NCBI GenBank assembly: GCA_027924645.1
Contig: BSBN01000495.1
Coordinates: forward strand, 1,054,001-1,118,000
Length of the DNA: 64,000 nt
From: Cunninghamia lanceolata
Lineage: Eukaryota; Streptophyta; Pinopsida; Cupressales; Cupressaceae
Direction of reading: 5' to 3'
The notes beneath the pieces are model-generated. The model was not told where the DNA came from. It saw nothing but the letters and a program-made list of their open reading frames with translations, and searched no databases. Positions 11,380 to 21,476 of the stretch are shown piece after piece (position 1 is the stretch's first letter; every line of letters begins with the position of its first letter). Position numbers and translations under genes: made by a program.

Positions 11380-12914
11380 TCCTAGAAGGAGGCCATGGAA
11401 AATGAGATGGCTTCTTTGGAAAAGAATAAGACATGGGACTTGGTACCATTGCCTGATCAATGAAAACCTATTAGTTGTAAATGGGTGTTCAAGAAGAAAT
11501 TTGGTGTAGATGGTAGTGTTGAAAAGTACAAGGCTAGATTGGTTGCGAAGGGGTACTCACAAGTGGAGGGAATTGATTATGGTGAAATTTTCTCTCCCAT
11601 TACAAAGCTGACATCCATTATATTTCTATTATCTCTTGTAGCTCCTTATGATTTAGAAGTAGAACAGATGGATGTGAAGACAACTTTCCTTCATGGTGAT
11701 TTGGAGGAAGAGATTTACATGTCACAGCCAGAGCATTACATAGAGAAAGGTAAAGAAAATTTGGTTTGCAAGCTTAAGAAGTCTTTGTATGGTTTGAAGT
11801 AGTCTCCTAGGATGTGGTATATGAAATTTGATGCCTATGTGTTGTCCGTTGGATTTCTGAGATCAAAATCTAATCATTGTGTGTATTACAAATTTGACAA
11901 TGATCGTATTCTCATTATTGCATTGTATGTTGACGATATGTTGTTTATTGGGAATGGTAAGAATATGATTTATGATTTGAAATCTTAGTTGTTAGCACAG
12001 TTTGAGATGAAAAATCTTAGGGCAGCTAGGTACATTCTGGGAACGGAAATCAGAAGAGATAGAGAAAATAGAAAACTTTGGTTAAGCTAGAGTAAGTATG
12101 TGAAAACTATGTTGGATAGGTTCAACATGGAAGATTGTAGACCATTGTGTGTTCCTGTTTCATTGGGGACAAAGTTATCTTTTAGTAATTGTCCAAAATC
12201 TCCTAGTGTGGTGGAGGACATGAGTAGAGTACCTTTTGCTAGTTCTGTTGAAGTTTGATGTATGCCATGGTCTGTACAAGCCCAGATATTGCCTAAGCAG
12301 TGGGAGTCCTTAGTCAATTTATGGCTAATCTTAGACAGGTACATTGGGATGCAGTTAAGCGAGTGTTCCGATATTTGAGGGGTACTTCTGAGTATTCCAT
12401 ATGCTATCATGGTAATGCTACAGGACCTCCGTATTCAGTTTGTATTCGTGGATTTGTGGATTTTGATTGGGAAGGTGACATTGACAGCAGGAGATCCACC
12501 AGTGCCTATGTGTTCACTATGTTTGGTGCTCCAATTAGTTGGATGAGTAAGTGACAACCTATGGTTGCTTTGTCCACTACAGAAGCTAAGTATATGGCTG
12601 CAAATCATTCTTACAAGGAAGCCATTTGGCTTAAGAGATAGTGTTCAAATATTGGTGTTGATGCAGGTCAGATTATAATCAGTTGTGACAATCAGAGTGT
12701 GATTTTCCTTGCGAAGAATCCAAATTTCCATGCCAAAACAAAGCATATTGATGTACAGTTTCACTTCATGTGAGACATGGTAGAGGATGGGAAGGTAAAT
12801 TTGGAGAAGCTAGATACTCTGAAGAATGTTGCAGATGTATTGACGAAACTAGTGGGCACAAAGAAGTTCAGATGGTGTTCAGAGTCTATGGGCCTCTTGA
12901 CCTATAGCAGTTAA
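11380..12914 (+). pseudogene. copia-1 reverse transcriptase and RNase H remnants
   Basis: RT starts at a broken KEAME motif (TAG at 11383-11385), then [41 protein letters not shown] and the catalytic LYVDDML near 11930. RNase H carries GDIDSRRSTSAYVFT, and the motif normally read TTEAEYMA appears as TTEAKYMA (Glu to Lys). The C terminus ends MGLLTYSS and TAA at 12914. Stops include 11461, 11803 and others of TAG/TGA type. A frameshift lies near 12250. Confidence 0.92.
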
Positions 12915-12963
12915 ATCCTATTAATTCTATTGCCTATTACAAGGTGTTTGACAAGTGGGAGAA

Positions 12964-13350
12964 TGTTGGGAATTAAGGTGTCTCAACCTTGGTAATTCCT
13001 TGTATTTTTACATTGTATTTATTTATTTATTGCCTATTGTATTAATTGGATGTAAAGGCTATGTTGTCAAATTGTGGGAGTTGGCACAATGATGTGTCAT
13101 CCTACATGGCATATGACCACATGTATTTTTATCCTCACATCAGGAGATAGGCCTGCATACCACTTAGTGGTAGGAATATTTTGCCATGTGTCAGCATCTT
13201 AGATGTTGTGTAAGGGAATATTGCCCGAAATGGTCATGACAGATTACTATGACAAAGTTATGACATGTAAGAGTCAAAAATAGGAGATTCTATGATAGGT
13301 GAAGACATGTGTCGAAGAGCATCTTTGAGGAAGGCATCTTTGGGTGCCCC
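12964..13350 (+). repeat. copia-1 3' LTR, first part
   Basis: Starts TGTTGGGAATTAAGG after a purine-rich tract (GTGGGAGAA). It is collinear with the copia-2 LTR start at 23696. It ends at TGCCCC, where the non-autonomous element inserted. Confidence 0.93.
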
Positions 13351-14444
13351 TGTTGGCAAGAGACACTATATGGATTCATGGTTGTTGTCATTGATGGCAA
13401 CAAAGGTCATCCCACATATCCGCAAGACATGATATGTCTCTACCGGAAGTCAGAATAAAGAATGTTGTGGTCCGGTGAAGAAGAACAGAGCATGTGGCAA
13501 GGTCCGACAGATTGGTCCGGACCTCTCAGAGGAAGTGTTTTGGTGCAGTGCGGATTTGGGGAAGTCAAGAGGACTACCTTGAGTGGTATATTCCAAGGAT
13601 TTAGCCTCCGGTGATGGACAAGGAAAAAGATATGAATGGTTGAGTACCGGATTCCTGAGAGACAGTGAAAACAGAGGAAGAACTGACTGGCAGAGTATCA
13701 GACTACTTTCCGGATGGGTTACTGTTGATGACAGAGGTTGTGAAGGCATGAATCATGTTTGGCCGACATGATTAATGATATCTACAAGTATATGCTTGAT
13801 CCGCATTGCTTGGTGAGGAAGGATTCAGCCGACAGAATGAGAGTTTGTAAGAAACTAAGACTGTTCCGGATGCCGACTAGAAAGGTGATGAAACTACTTG
13901 TGCGGATATATATAGAGGATGGATTTAGTTGTGAAGTGTTGTGTGGATGTGGAGAGATATGCGAATAAGTCCAGAGAAAGAGCAGAGGCAGCAAAAAGGA
14001 TCCGGTATGTGAAAGATAGCAGAACAAAGAACAGAGGAAAGATGAAGTGCAGCAGATCAGTGTACTGAGCCTAACCGGAACTGAACTCCAGCATATACAG
14101 ATGCTTTCAATCAGTTCAAGACTGTGATTATCATCACTTTGTAGACAGTGTGTCTTCTTGTAGGCAGTGGGCCTCTTGTGAGCAGTGTGCTCGGGCAGTG
14201 AGCCCTAATTGGCAAGTGCCATTTTTGTAATTTCCTATTCTTCTAACAGAGAATAATTCTTGGGTTAATCACCCCGTGGTTTTCTCCCTTAACAGGGTTT
14301 CCACGTCAAAAATACTGTGTCATGTGTTTCTTACTTCATGGTTAATGTTTTGTGTTTGATTTTATGCTGCTTCAATTAAAAGGAAAGTTCAATAAGGGAA
14401 ATAATTAGGATAACTGATTCACCCCCCCCTCTCAGTTATCAACA
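13351..14444 (+). repeat. 5' LTR of the non-autonomous element
   Basis: 1094 bp, TGTTGGCAAG to ATCAACA. It contains many CCGG tetramers, a TATA box at 13907 and a 3' section (from about 14140) shared with the LTR at 28176-29470. That section includes the ACAGTGTGTCT, CAGTGGGCCTCT and GGGTTTCCACGTCAAAA segments. Confidence 0.95.
13907..13914 (+). promoter_or_regulatory. Putative LTR TATA box
   Basis: TATATATA followed by GAGGATG in the 5' LTR; the same octamer is in the 3' LTR near 20261. Position before the R/U5-like segment fits an LTR promoter. No start site can be proved from sequence. Confidence 0.55.
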
Positions 14445-14446
14445 AT

Positions 14447-14458
14447 TGGTATCAGAGC
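14447..14458 (+). promoter_or_regulatory. Primer-binding site (tRNA-iMet)
   Basis: TGGTATCAGAGC, 2 bp after the LTR end, followed by TAAGTTCCTC. The PBS and following bases are the same as in the element at 28176. Confidence 0.93.
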
Positions 14459-14509
14459 TAAGTTCCTCCTAATAGAGCCTAACAGCTTGAGGAAGATCTG
14501 GGATTTCAA

Positions 14510-15520
14510 ATGGATGCATATGGTTTAAGGGAGCAACTCAAGACTGCCCTTGAGGATCTTGAACAGTCAAATTCTGAAGTCAGTGAATTAAAGGAAAGAC
14601 TCAAACAGGCTGATGAATTCATGAGAGAATTAAAAGACAAATTAAGTCTCTCTATGAAAAAGAGAAAGGAGCTGCTTCAACAGTTGGCAAGACAAAGTGA
14701 AGAAAGAAATACAAATGAGGAATTGACTGAGCAAACCAAGTTATGTGAAAAGTTATCAAAAGAAGTCATTATGTTAAGACATGAAATGGAATCAGGAACT
14801 ATAAAGTTTACTCAAGAGATTGAAGAAAAAAGAAAGGCTGAAGACAATCTAAGACAATCTCTTAAAGAAAAATCAGAAGAATGCCACCAGATGGACAGGA
14901 TTATCAGACACCTTGAATCTGATCTTGAAGATGCCAAAGATAATGAAGGAAAACTTGAGGATCAAATTGCCTCTCTCAAAAGAGACCTTCAAACAGCAAA
15001 TGAATATAAAGAGAAATTCAAGATAAGTTCTGCTCAACTTGAAGTTCTTCTTGGAAGTCAAAAGAGGACAGATGACAAGTATGGCTTGGGATATGAGAAA
15101 GGAGAAAGCTCCGGATCCGGTCAGAAGAATCTTGGATCAGAAAATCCAAGGAGCAGGCCTAGAAGACCTCCGGTAAGACAGCCAAATGCTCAAAGATATC
15201 CATCCTTCAATGGATACTGCCACAACTGCAACCACTTTGGTCACAAAGCTAATCAGTGCAGAATGAGAATGAATCAGAATAATTCATCCTTCTCTGGACA
15301 GTGTTTCAACTGCAAAAGGTATGGACACAAATCCCATGAATGCAGAATTATGCAAGTAAACAAATCATTCAAAGGTAGATGCTTCACATGCAATAGAATA
15401 GGTCATATGGCAAATCAATGCAGATCAAGAGGATATCAGTCAAATATGCAAAGAAATGTTATTTGCCAAATCTGCAATAGGTCCGGTCATAATGCTAAAA
15501 TCTGCAGAAACAAGAATTAG
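14510..15520 (+). CDS. Gag-like coiled-coil protein with four CCHC zinc knuckles
   Basis: 336 codons from an ATG 52 bp after the PBS. Residues ~1-185 are heptad-rich and charged, a long predicted coiled coil. A segment SQKRTDDKYGLGYEKGES resembles the pre-knuckle region of Sirevirus gag as I know that family. Four CCHC knuckles follow between residues ~237 and 333 (CHNCNHFGHKANQC, CFNCKRYGHKSHEC, CFTCNRIGHMANQC, CQICNRSGHNAKIC). The usual N-terminal gag capsid-like domain is absent, so this looks like a shortened gag. The frame continues past the TAG at 15518 for ~55 codons (KIWVKK, then DSGAD) before the next stop, so the TAG may be a nonsense change. DSGAD could be a protease remnant, but support is weak. 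Confidence 0.8.
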   Translation: MDAYGLREQLKTALEDLEQSNSEVSELKERLKQADEFMRELKDKLSLSMKKRKELLQQLARQSEERNTNEELTEQTKLCEKLSKEVIMLRHEMESGTIKFTQEIEEKRKAEDNLRQSLKEKSEECHQMDRIIRHLESDLEDAKDNEGKLEDQIASLKRDLQTANEYKEKFKISSAQLEVLLGSQKRTDDKYGLGYEKGESSGSGQKNLGSENPRSRPRRPPVRQPNAQRYPSFNGYCHNCNHFGHKANQCRMRMNQNNSSFSGQCFNCKRYGHKSHECRIMQVNKSFKGRCFTCNRIGHMANQCRSRGYQSNMQRNVICQICNRSGHNAKICRNKN

Positions 15521-15739
15521 GACAAAAGAGGTCCGGTGTATAATCAGAATCAAGACAAGGGTAAACAAAAGATGAATGCGGATGAGGTTAGGAATCAGAT
15601 GAGCAAGATTTGGGTGAAGAAAAGTTCAGAGAATGTAGAGATTGGATCCGCACCAGACTCTGGTGCTGATATTTCTTCCGGAAATTAAAAGTGAGCTCTG
15701 GCTCAGGGGGAGACTCAAAGAAAATCTTGTTCCCCCAGC

Positions 15740-16060
15740 CAAACAAGTGGTGCCGGATGTGGCACAAGATGCGGATCAAAGGGTTTGTAGATATGAGTCT
15801 TGAGATACTTCAGTCAAGTTTTCAGAGGTCCGCATGGAGTTATGAAGAAGCTATGATCGATCAAATAAGACCTGTTCAGGGAAATGCTCCGGTATGATAA
15901 AGGATTACAAAAAGGTCCGGAAAGATCCGGAAATGCACTATCTTGTTCTGCGGATTGGACAGAGTGTTTGAGATGATCTTGTAATATGCCACCTCGATTT
16001 ACTCATGATTGAAAGATCCGGATGATATCCACAGATCAGGACTAATCCGGGATACTCCAA
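15740..16060 (+). repeat. Internal fossil of a Sirevirus-like U3
   Basis: This stretch aligns by eye with 28345-28620 in the LTR of the autonomous element. Shared blocks include ATGCGGAT(C/T)AAAGGGTT, TTTCAGAGGTCCGCATG, ACAAAAAGGTCCGG and CTGCGGATTGGAC. It is not part of this element's own LTR, so an LTR fragment of a related element is embedded between the two ORFs. Confidence 0.82.
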
Positions 16061-16340
16061 GCTATCCAGACAAGGCAAACCGGAATGATGTAGGTGAAGC
16101 ATTTATTGCAGACAAGTATTAGGGTTCGCGGAGCAATTTAAGGGATTTCTCAAAGGTCATTTGCTCATTCTGCACTCGAGAAGAAGCGAAAAGTGGAGCT
16201 CTGCAACAAGGTTCTTCAAGCACACCAAGGATCTCCCGCCGAAGCTATTGGATAAAGAAATCAATCCAACCACTCCGTGCAAACCGAAGGCGCATAAGGT
16301 ATTCTCCGTTTTTCATTACCTCACTGCAAATCTTTGAAGA
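16061..16340 (+). other. Leader upstream of the large ORF
   Basis: 280 bp without coding signal. It includes ATTAGGGTTCGCGG and a CpG-rich stretch unlike the surrounding repeats, ending GAAGAATGG at the ORF start. It resembles a captured 5' untranslated region. A possible splice donor (AAGGTATTC) lies near 16297. I see no TATA box. Confidence 0.4.
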
Positions 16341-19300
16341 ATGGCTACTCCAAACATAGTTAAGATCTCTGATAGACCTCGCCCCTCATTCAAGAAACAT
16401 CCCTACAAATCATTGGAGGTAGACCCACTAGGAGCCTTCTCTAGTGTTCCTCACGGAGTTTTACACACCGAAGACATTAGGGTTTACATACATGCAAACA
16501 TTGAGGAATTTGGGGAATTCAAATTAAGAGACCTCTATCACAAGCAGCTGATTGACAATGCCTTTGAGCTTAAACCAGAGTATAAGGATATTCAGAAGAA
16601 ACAATTTGAGCAATTTATTCATTTCCCCTGTTTTGAAGAGGATGAATGGGTCCGGTATGTACTGAGCAGGATGCATGACAACTTTCTATGGCTAGATAGA
16701 CCCTGCAAGATCACAAAAGAGGCAATTAGAGCAGTAACTGGCCTATACTCTTCCGGAGGAGTACCTATCCTCAAATCTGTCAAGAACAACATTGTAACTG
16801 AGGCCACCGGATCAAAATTTGACAAGAGGGCAATGACCATTGAAGATATTTCGGATCCGGATATCAAATATGCATCAATGATAATAGGATACAAGATCTA
16901 TCACTCCAGCAGGGAGAATTCTGTATCCGGAACTGCAGTATACACTGCTTTTGAAATGCTAAGGAAAAATGCAGAATATGACCTCTGCGAACTACTGCTA
17001 AGCCAATTAATGGAAAATATACAGAAAATCAAGAAGGATAAGAAGAATTCCTTCAAGTATGGTACTCTTATTGTATGTCTATTCTTCTACTTCATGAATG
17101 AGCTACCCGGAACAAGTGGATGGGTATGGCAGAATGACAAACCTGTTGCAGTCTAGATAAGAGACTACTTGCATGGACTTGGGGATGCAAAAGCGAGAAA
17201 TTCAGCTCTATGGGGATACTTCAAAAACTTTCAGAGCATGATGCAAGCAAGAGAGAGAATTCCCCAGTCTCTCATTGAGAAATACAAGGACTCAGTGTGC
17301 TTTATGGTTGACACTGATCAGTGCCTGATGGAGGCAGTGGAGCCAAGGACTGTCTGGATCATGCCCATGGGGTATGAAGTTGATGAACAGATAGTGGAGC
17401 TGCATGTTCAACACATGCTAAGTCAGCCCAAAGATCCTAAGGCAGAAAGGTTTGGAACCTTTGAGGAGCTGAGTATAAAGTTACATGTAGAACTCAGGGA
17501 ACCTGAGATCAAAAGAAAAGTGAGAAAAGAAGTAGAGCACATTGCTCAAGGTCTTGGAATCTCAAAGGAGGCACTTGATGCCAGCCGGGAAAAGAGGAGG
17601 AAGGCCGAGGAAGAAGAGAAAAGCAAAGAAAGTGCTCCGGTTGGAGCTCCCACCCGGACCAGATCAACAAAGAGATCTGCACCTCCCTCAACCAAAAGTT
17701 CAAAACTGGAAGTCCAGGCATCCGGTAAGAGATCAAAGGCAAAAGCCACAAGGGCTTATGGAAGCCAAAAGGATGAAGAGGAGATAGAATCAGATGGAGT
17801 AAGAGAAGTAAAGAAACAGAAAAAGAAAGGATCCGGTAAGCCCTCCACAGGCCAAGACAAGGAGGAAATGGCAGAGGTAACTGTTGAAAAGCCCACTCTG
17901 TCACTAGAGAGCATAATCAAGTCGGTCACGGTGGATGGAAACCTTCAACCAATGACTGAATCATATGATGACTTCAGTGAGGCCGACCAAAAGACTCTGC
18001 AGGAGGCCACAGTGAAATATCTTAACATATATAATAAGGCTTTCATTGAAATAATATCTCTTATTCCTAAAAGCCTAGAAAAGGAAATGGAAGTGAGAAA
18101 AAATAATGCTCATGCTAAAGATCTTGAGATCCGGGAGCAGATAGCTATTCAGCTATATCCTCAAATTGATCCCAAGACAATGAACATCATCTTCAAGGAC
18201 TGTAAAGATGAGTTCAGAAGCAAAGCCAGGATGAATCAACTCATGCTTGGTGAGACTGACAAAGTGGCCCAAGAAACAGAAGAGATCCTCCGGAAGGCCT
18301 TCAAAAGGTTCAATCTTCCTGTTGTAGAGGACTTAGGTGCAGAAACAGCTGCTGATTTGGAATCTTCTGTTCCGGAAGAAGTGAGCCCTGAACAGACAAG
18401 TGAGGACTTGGGACCCTCTGCTCAAGAAGAAGTGGCCCATGAACAAGTTAGCATCTCTCCTCCGGTTTCCCCTACAGTCTCCGGATCCAAAGAAGAAGAG
18501 CAACTACAGGAGAAGGAAGCAGTGGTGAAAGACAAAGAGGTTGACAGTTCTAAGACTGCAGAAGAAAAGAAACATCTGTCTCCGGCAAGAGACACTGCAC
18601 AAACTGTTCAACAATTTTTGAGTAAAGAAACTCTAGAGATTGATGAACCGGAGCTTCTCAAAGGTTCATTTGATTTTGACTCTCTCTCTCCGGTACAAAC
18701 AATGAAGATAGCTTCATTTGCAAATGCCAAGGCAAATGAAAAGCTCCTGAAGTCTCATATGGAAGACTGTGAGTTGATAGAGGCTGCTTCCGGAATACTT
18801 GTAAAGATCATGCCATCAATCCAGATAGATCCGACAGCCTCCACTTCCGGTAATCTAAAAACCTTAGTCAGCAGTGTTGATACACATTTTGATTCTTTAG
18901 AAAAATCAGCTGAAGAAAAGGTCCGGAAGGAATTTTTGGATAAGAGATTTTCAGAAATATTAGAATTAATCTCTAAGGATAGGAAGATTGTAAGCATTGG
19001 AATAAGGAGCTTAGAGAATGCTCTTAAGGATGGCGGTGATATCTATAAATTTTGTATATCCTGGTCAAAGGCAACAGCAGCATTTGACAAGAAAATAAAA
19101 GAGGAACAGGATAAGCTACAAAGCTTATCTCAAAGTTTTGATCCTCTCTCTTCCTCTATAATAAATCAAGAATGTCAGACTATTGCAGTCTTGAACGAAA
19201 TAAAGAATCTTGAGAAGGAAAGGAAGAACATCACCAACCGGATGGGAGAACTTAGAAGGATTATAATCCCTAAGTTGGAAACCATGCATGAGGCCATCAG

Positions 19301-19472
19301 TGATGCTAGGACCACCGCCCAAACAAAAGATCCGACAGATCTCAAGCGGGCAGAAGCGTTTGCATTTTTGTTAAGTGGTCACATTTCAATTTTGGACAGA
19401 ATGAAGCAAAGTTGGGCTACCGAAATGATTCAATTACAGACATCCTTTGCAGACATTCTTCAATATATGTGA
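16341..19472 (+). CDS. Large ORF of unknown function, one internal TAG
   Basis: A single frame of 1043 codons with one interruption, TAG at 17154-17156 (codon 272), in a context where CAG would fit. Residues 1-~320 look globular: SLEVDPLGAF, FPCFEEDEWVRYVLSRMHDN, KITKEAIRAVTGL, YGTLIVCLFFYFMNELPG. The arrangement recalls the plant transposon-associated 'Transposase_32' type of domain, but this is only an impression. Residues ~380-510 are basic and disordered, with NLS-like runs (KKQKKKGSGK). The rest is acidic with coiled-coil stretches and ends ADILQYM before TGA. It lies where pol would be. No catalytic motif of protease, RT, integrase or RNase H is present. CCGG occurs about twenty times in it. 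Near-intact reading suggests recent selection or recent capture. Confidence 0.75.
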
Positions 19473-19549
19473 GTATGTAAATATGCGGCTAAGTATAAGA
19501 AATTTTTGAAAATTTTGATATGCGGACCCTACCCTTTGCCATTGATGTC

Positions 19550-19704
19550 AAAGGGGGAGTGAGGAGCAGTGAAAAATGAGGGATCCAACTAAGGGGGAGT
19601 TCCGGAAATTGTATATAAAGACAGAGCATCAGCAAAGGGGGAGCATAGTGTAAACACTTAGTCATTTTTCACTAAGTGTTGCCATCAATGCCAAAGGGGG
19701 AGAT
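19550..19704 (+). promoter_or_regulatory. Repeated polypurine tracts before the 3' LTR
   Basis: AAAGGGGGAG at 19550-19559, TAAGGGGGAG at 19590-19599, AAAGGGGGAG at 19634-19643 and AAAGGGGGAG at 19693-19702, the last just before the LTR. The last is the expected plus-strand primer; the others are extra copies. The Sirevirus-like element has the same four-copy arrangement. Repeated PPTs are, to my knowledge, a Sirevirus trait. Confidence 0.85.
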
Positions 19705-20799
19705 TGTTGGCAAGAGACACTATATGGATTCATGGTTGTTGTCATTGATGGCAACAAAGGTCATCCCACATATCCGCAAGACATGATATGTCTCTACCGG
19801 AAGTCAGAATAAAGAATGTTGTGGTCCGGTGAAGAAGAACAGAGCATGTGGCAAGGTCCGACAGATTGGTCCGGACCTCTCAGAGGAAGTGTTTTGGTGC
19901 AGTGCGGATTTGGGGAAGTCAAGAGGACTACCTTGAGTGGTATATTCCAAGGATTTAGCCTCCGGTGATGGACAAGGAAAAAGATATGAATGGTTGAGTA
20001 CCGGATTCCTGAGAGACAGTGAAAACAGAGGAAGAACTGACTGGCAGAGTATCAGACTACTTTCCGGATGGGTTACTGTTGATGACAGAGGTTGTGAAGG
20101 CATGAATCATGTTTGGCCGACATGATTAATGATATCTACAAGTATATGCTTGATCCGCATTACTTGGTGAGGAAGGATTCAGCCGACAGAATGAGAGTTT
20201 GTAAGAAACTAAGACTGTTCCGGATGTCGACTAGAAAGGTGATGAAACTACTTGTGCGGATATATATAGAGGATGGATTTAGTTGTGAAGTGTTGTGTGG
20301 ATGTGGAGAGATATGCGAATAAGTCCAGAGAAAGAGCAGAGGCAGCAAAAAGGATCCGGTATGTGAAAGATAGCAGAACAAAGAACAGAGGAAAGATGAA
20401 GTGCAGCAGATCAGTGTACTGAGCCTAACCGGAACTGAACTCCAGCATATACAGATGCTTTCAATCAGTTCAAGACTGTGATTATCATCACTTTGTAGAC
20501 AGTGTGTCTTCTTGTAGGCAGTGGGCCTCTTGTGAGCAGTGTGCTCGGGCAGTGAGCCCTAATTGGCAAGTGCCATTTTTGTAATTTCCTATTCTTCTAA
20601 CAGAGAATAATTCTTGGGTTAATCACCCCGTGGTTTTCTCCCTTAACAGGGTTTCCACGTCAAAAATACTGTGTCATGTGTTTCTTACTTCATGGTTAAT
20701 GTTTTGTGTTTGATTTTATGCTGCTTCAATTAAAAGGAAAGTTCAATAAGGGAAATAATTAGGATAACTGATTCATCCCCCCCCTCTCAGTTATCAACA
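19705..20799 (+). repeat. 3' LTR of the non-autonomous element
   Basis: 1095 bp; about three differences from the 5' LTR were seen (near 20161, 20227 and in the poly-C at 20776). Confidence 0.95.
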
Positions 20800-21476
20800 T
20801 GCCCCAAGGTGGTTTATGACATGTTGTAAGAGAATATGCTATTTATAGCATGTGTATGATAGATTCTCTTAAAGCTGTAAGTTATGATAGCTATGACAGA
20901 TTCTATGACGGTTGTAAGAGTCGTAGAAGCATCTGTCATTACCCATTTTGGGAATAGACGACCTCTTTGGGATGGGGTGACTTAGAAAGTGTCAGGAACA
21001 TCTTACAAGGTTGGACAAGTGTCCATAGGTGTGGGTTTTGGGCCATGACACCATGTTGGATGCCCATTCCAAGATAGAGCCAAATTTGCCTTGTATATTC
21101 TATATAAACAGGTGCTTTGAGGAGGTGATGTTCTACAGGTTTTATAGGTACTGTTATGCTATTGGATCATCTCTAGATATGAGTGTCAAAGACTCCTACA
21201 AGAGTATTGGCTCTGTGTTGTATTGTAACCTTCATTGTTTACGGAATACATTTGAATTGTGTTTTGGAGTGTGGGGTTTTTCACCCGTAAGAGTTTTCCC
21301 CACGTATATCTTGTGTCTCTCTTCTTCTATCTTACTTTCTTGTTTATGTGTTTTCTGAAATATCTCTATTAGTGGGTTAACATAGCTATAATTGTAAAGG
21401 ATAAATTGGATTTGCACTCTCTTCCCCTCATTAGATTAGTGTAGGAAGCAATTTCTGCACACCTTGCTTCCTTTCA
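20800..21476 (+). repeat. copia-1 3' LTR, second part
   Basis: Resumes with the duplicated TGCCCC and continues collinear with the copia-2 LTR. A TATA box (TATATAAA, 21101-21108) and a U5 segment TTTTCACCCGTAAGAGTTTT precede the end CCTTTCA. U3 is rich in repeated TATGACA and GTAAGAG motifs. Confidence 0.92.

Larger units (their letters stand above)
13351..20799 (+). mobile_element. Young non-autonomous Sirevirus-like LTR element carrying a large unknown ORF
   Basis: LTRs at 13351-14444 and 19705-20799 differ by only about three bases in ~1094 bp, so insertion was recent. A 6-bp target duplication TGCCCC (13345-13350 and 20800-20805) interrupts the copia-1 LTR; the intact site is visible in the copia-2 LTR near 24074. 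It has a PBS (14447), four copies of the polypurine motif AAAGGGGGAG/TAAGGGGGAG (19550-19702), a gag-like coiled-coil/CCHC ORF and a 1043-codon ORF of unknown function. No RT, RNase H or integrase is present. PBS, polypurine tracts and the LTR 3' part match the element at 28176-35240, whose relatives could supply enzymes. Confidence 0.93.
9221..21476 (+). mobile_element. copia-1: Tork/Tnt1-like Ty1/copia element, 5' truncated, 3' LTR split
   Basis: Gag-protease-integrase-RT-RNase H in copia order, collinear with copia-2 (23696-37092) and copia-3 (43941-50260). The 5' LTR and start of gag are missing because the gypsy element inserted at 9220/9221; that half should lie left of the window. The 3' LTR begins at 12964, is interrupted at 13350 by a non-autonomous element, and resumes at 20800-20806 to end CCTTTCA at 21476. 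Many stops and frameshifts are present. Confidence 0.92.

Noticed and set aside
13450..13749. 99-codon antisense frame found identically in both LTRs of the non-autonomous element
   Set aside because: Its duplication is explained by the LTR pair being nearly identical; no domain or start context supports a gene.
15650..15687. DSGAD considered as an active protease
   Set aside because: It lies after a TAG and is followed at once by stops; the flanking protease fold is absent. Kept only as a possible remnant.
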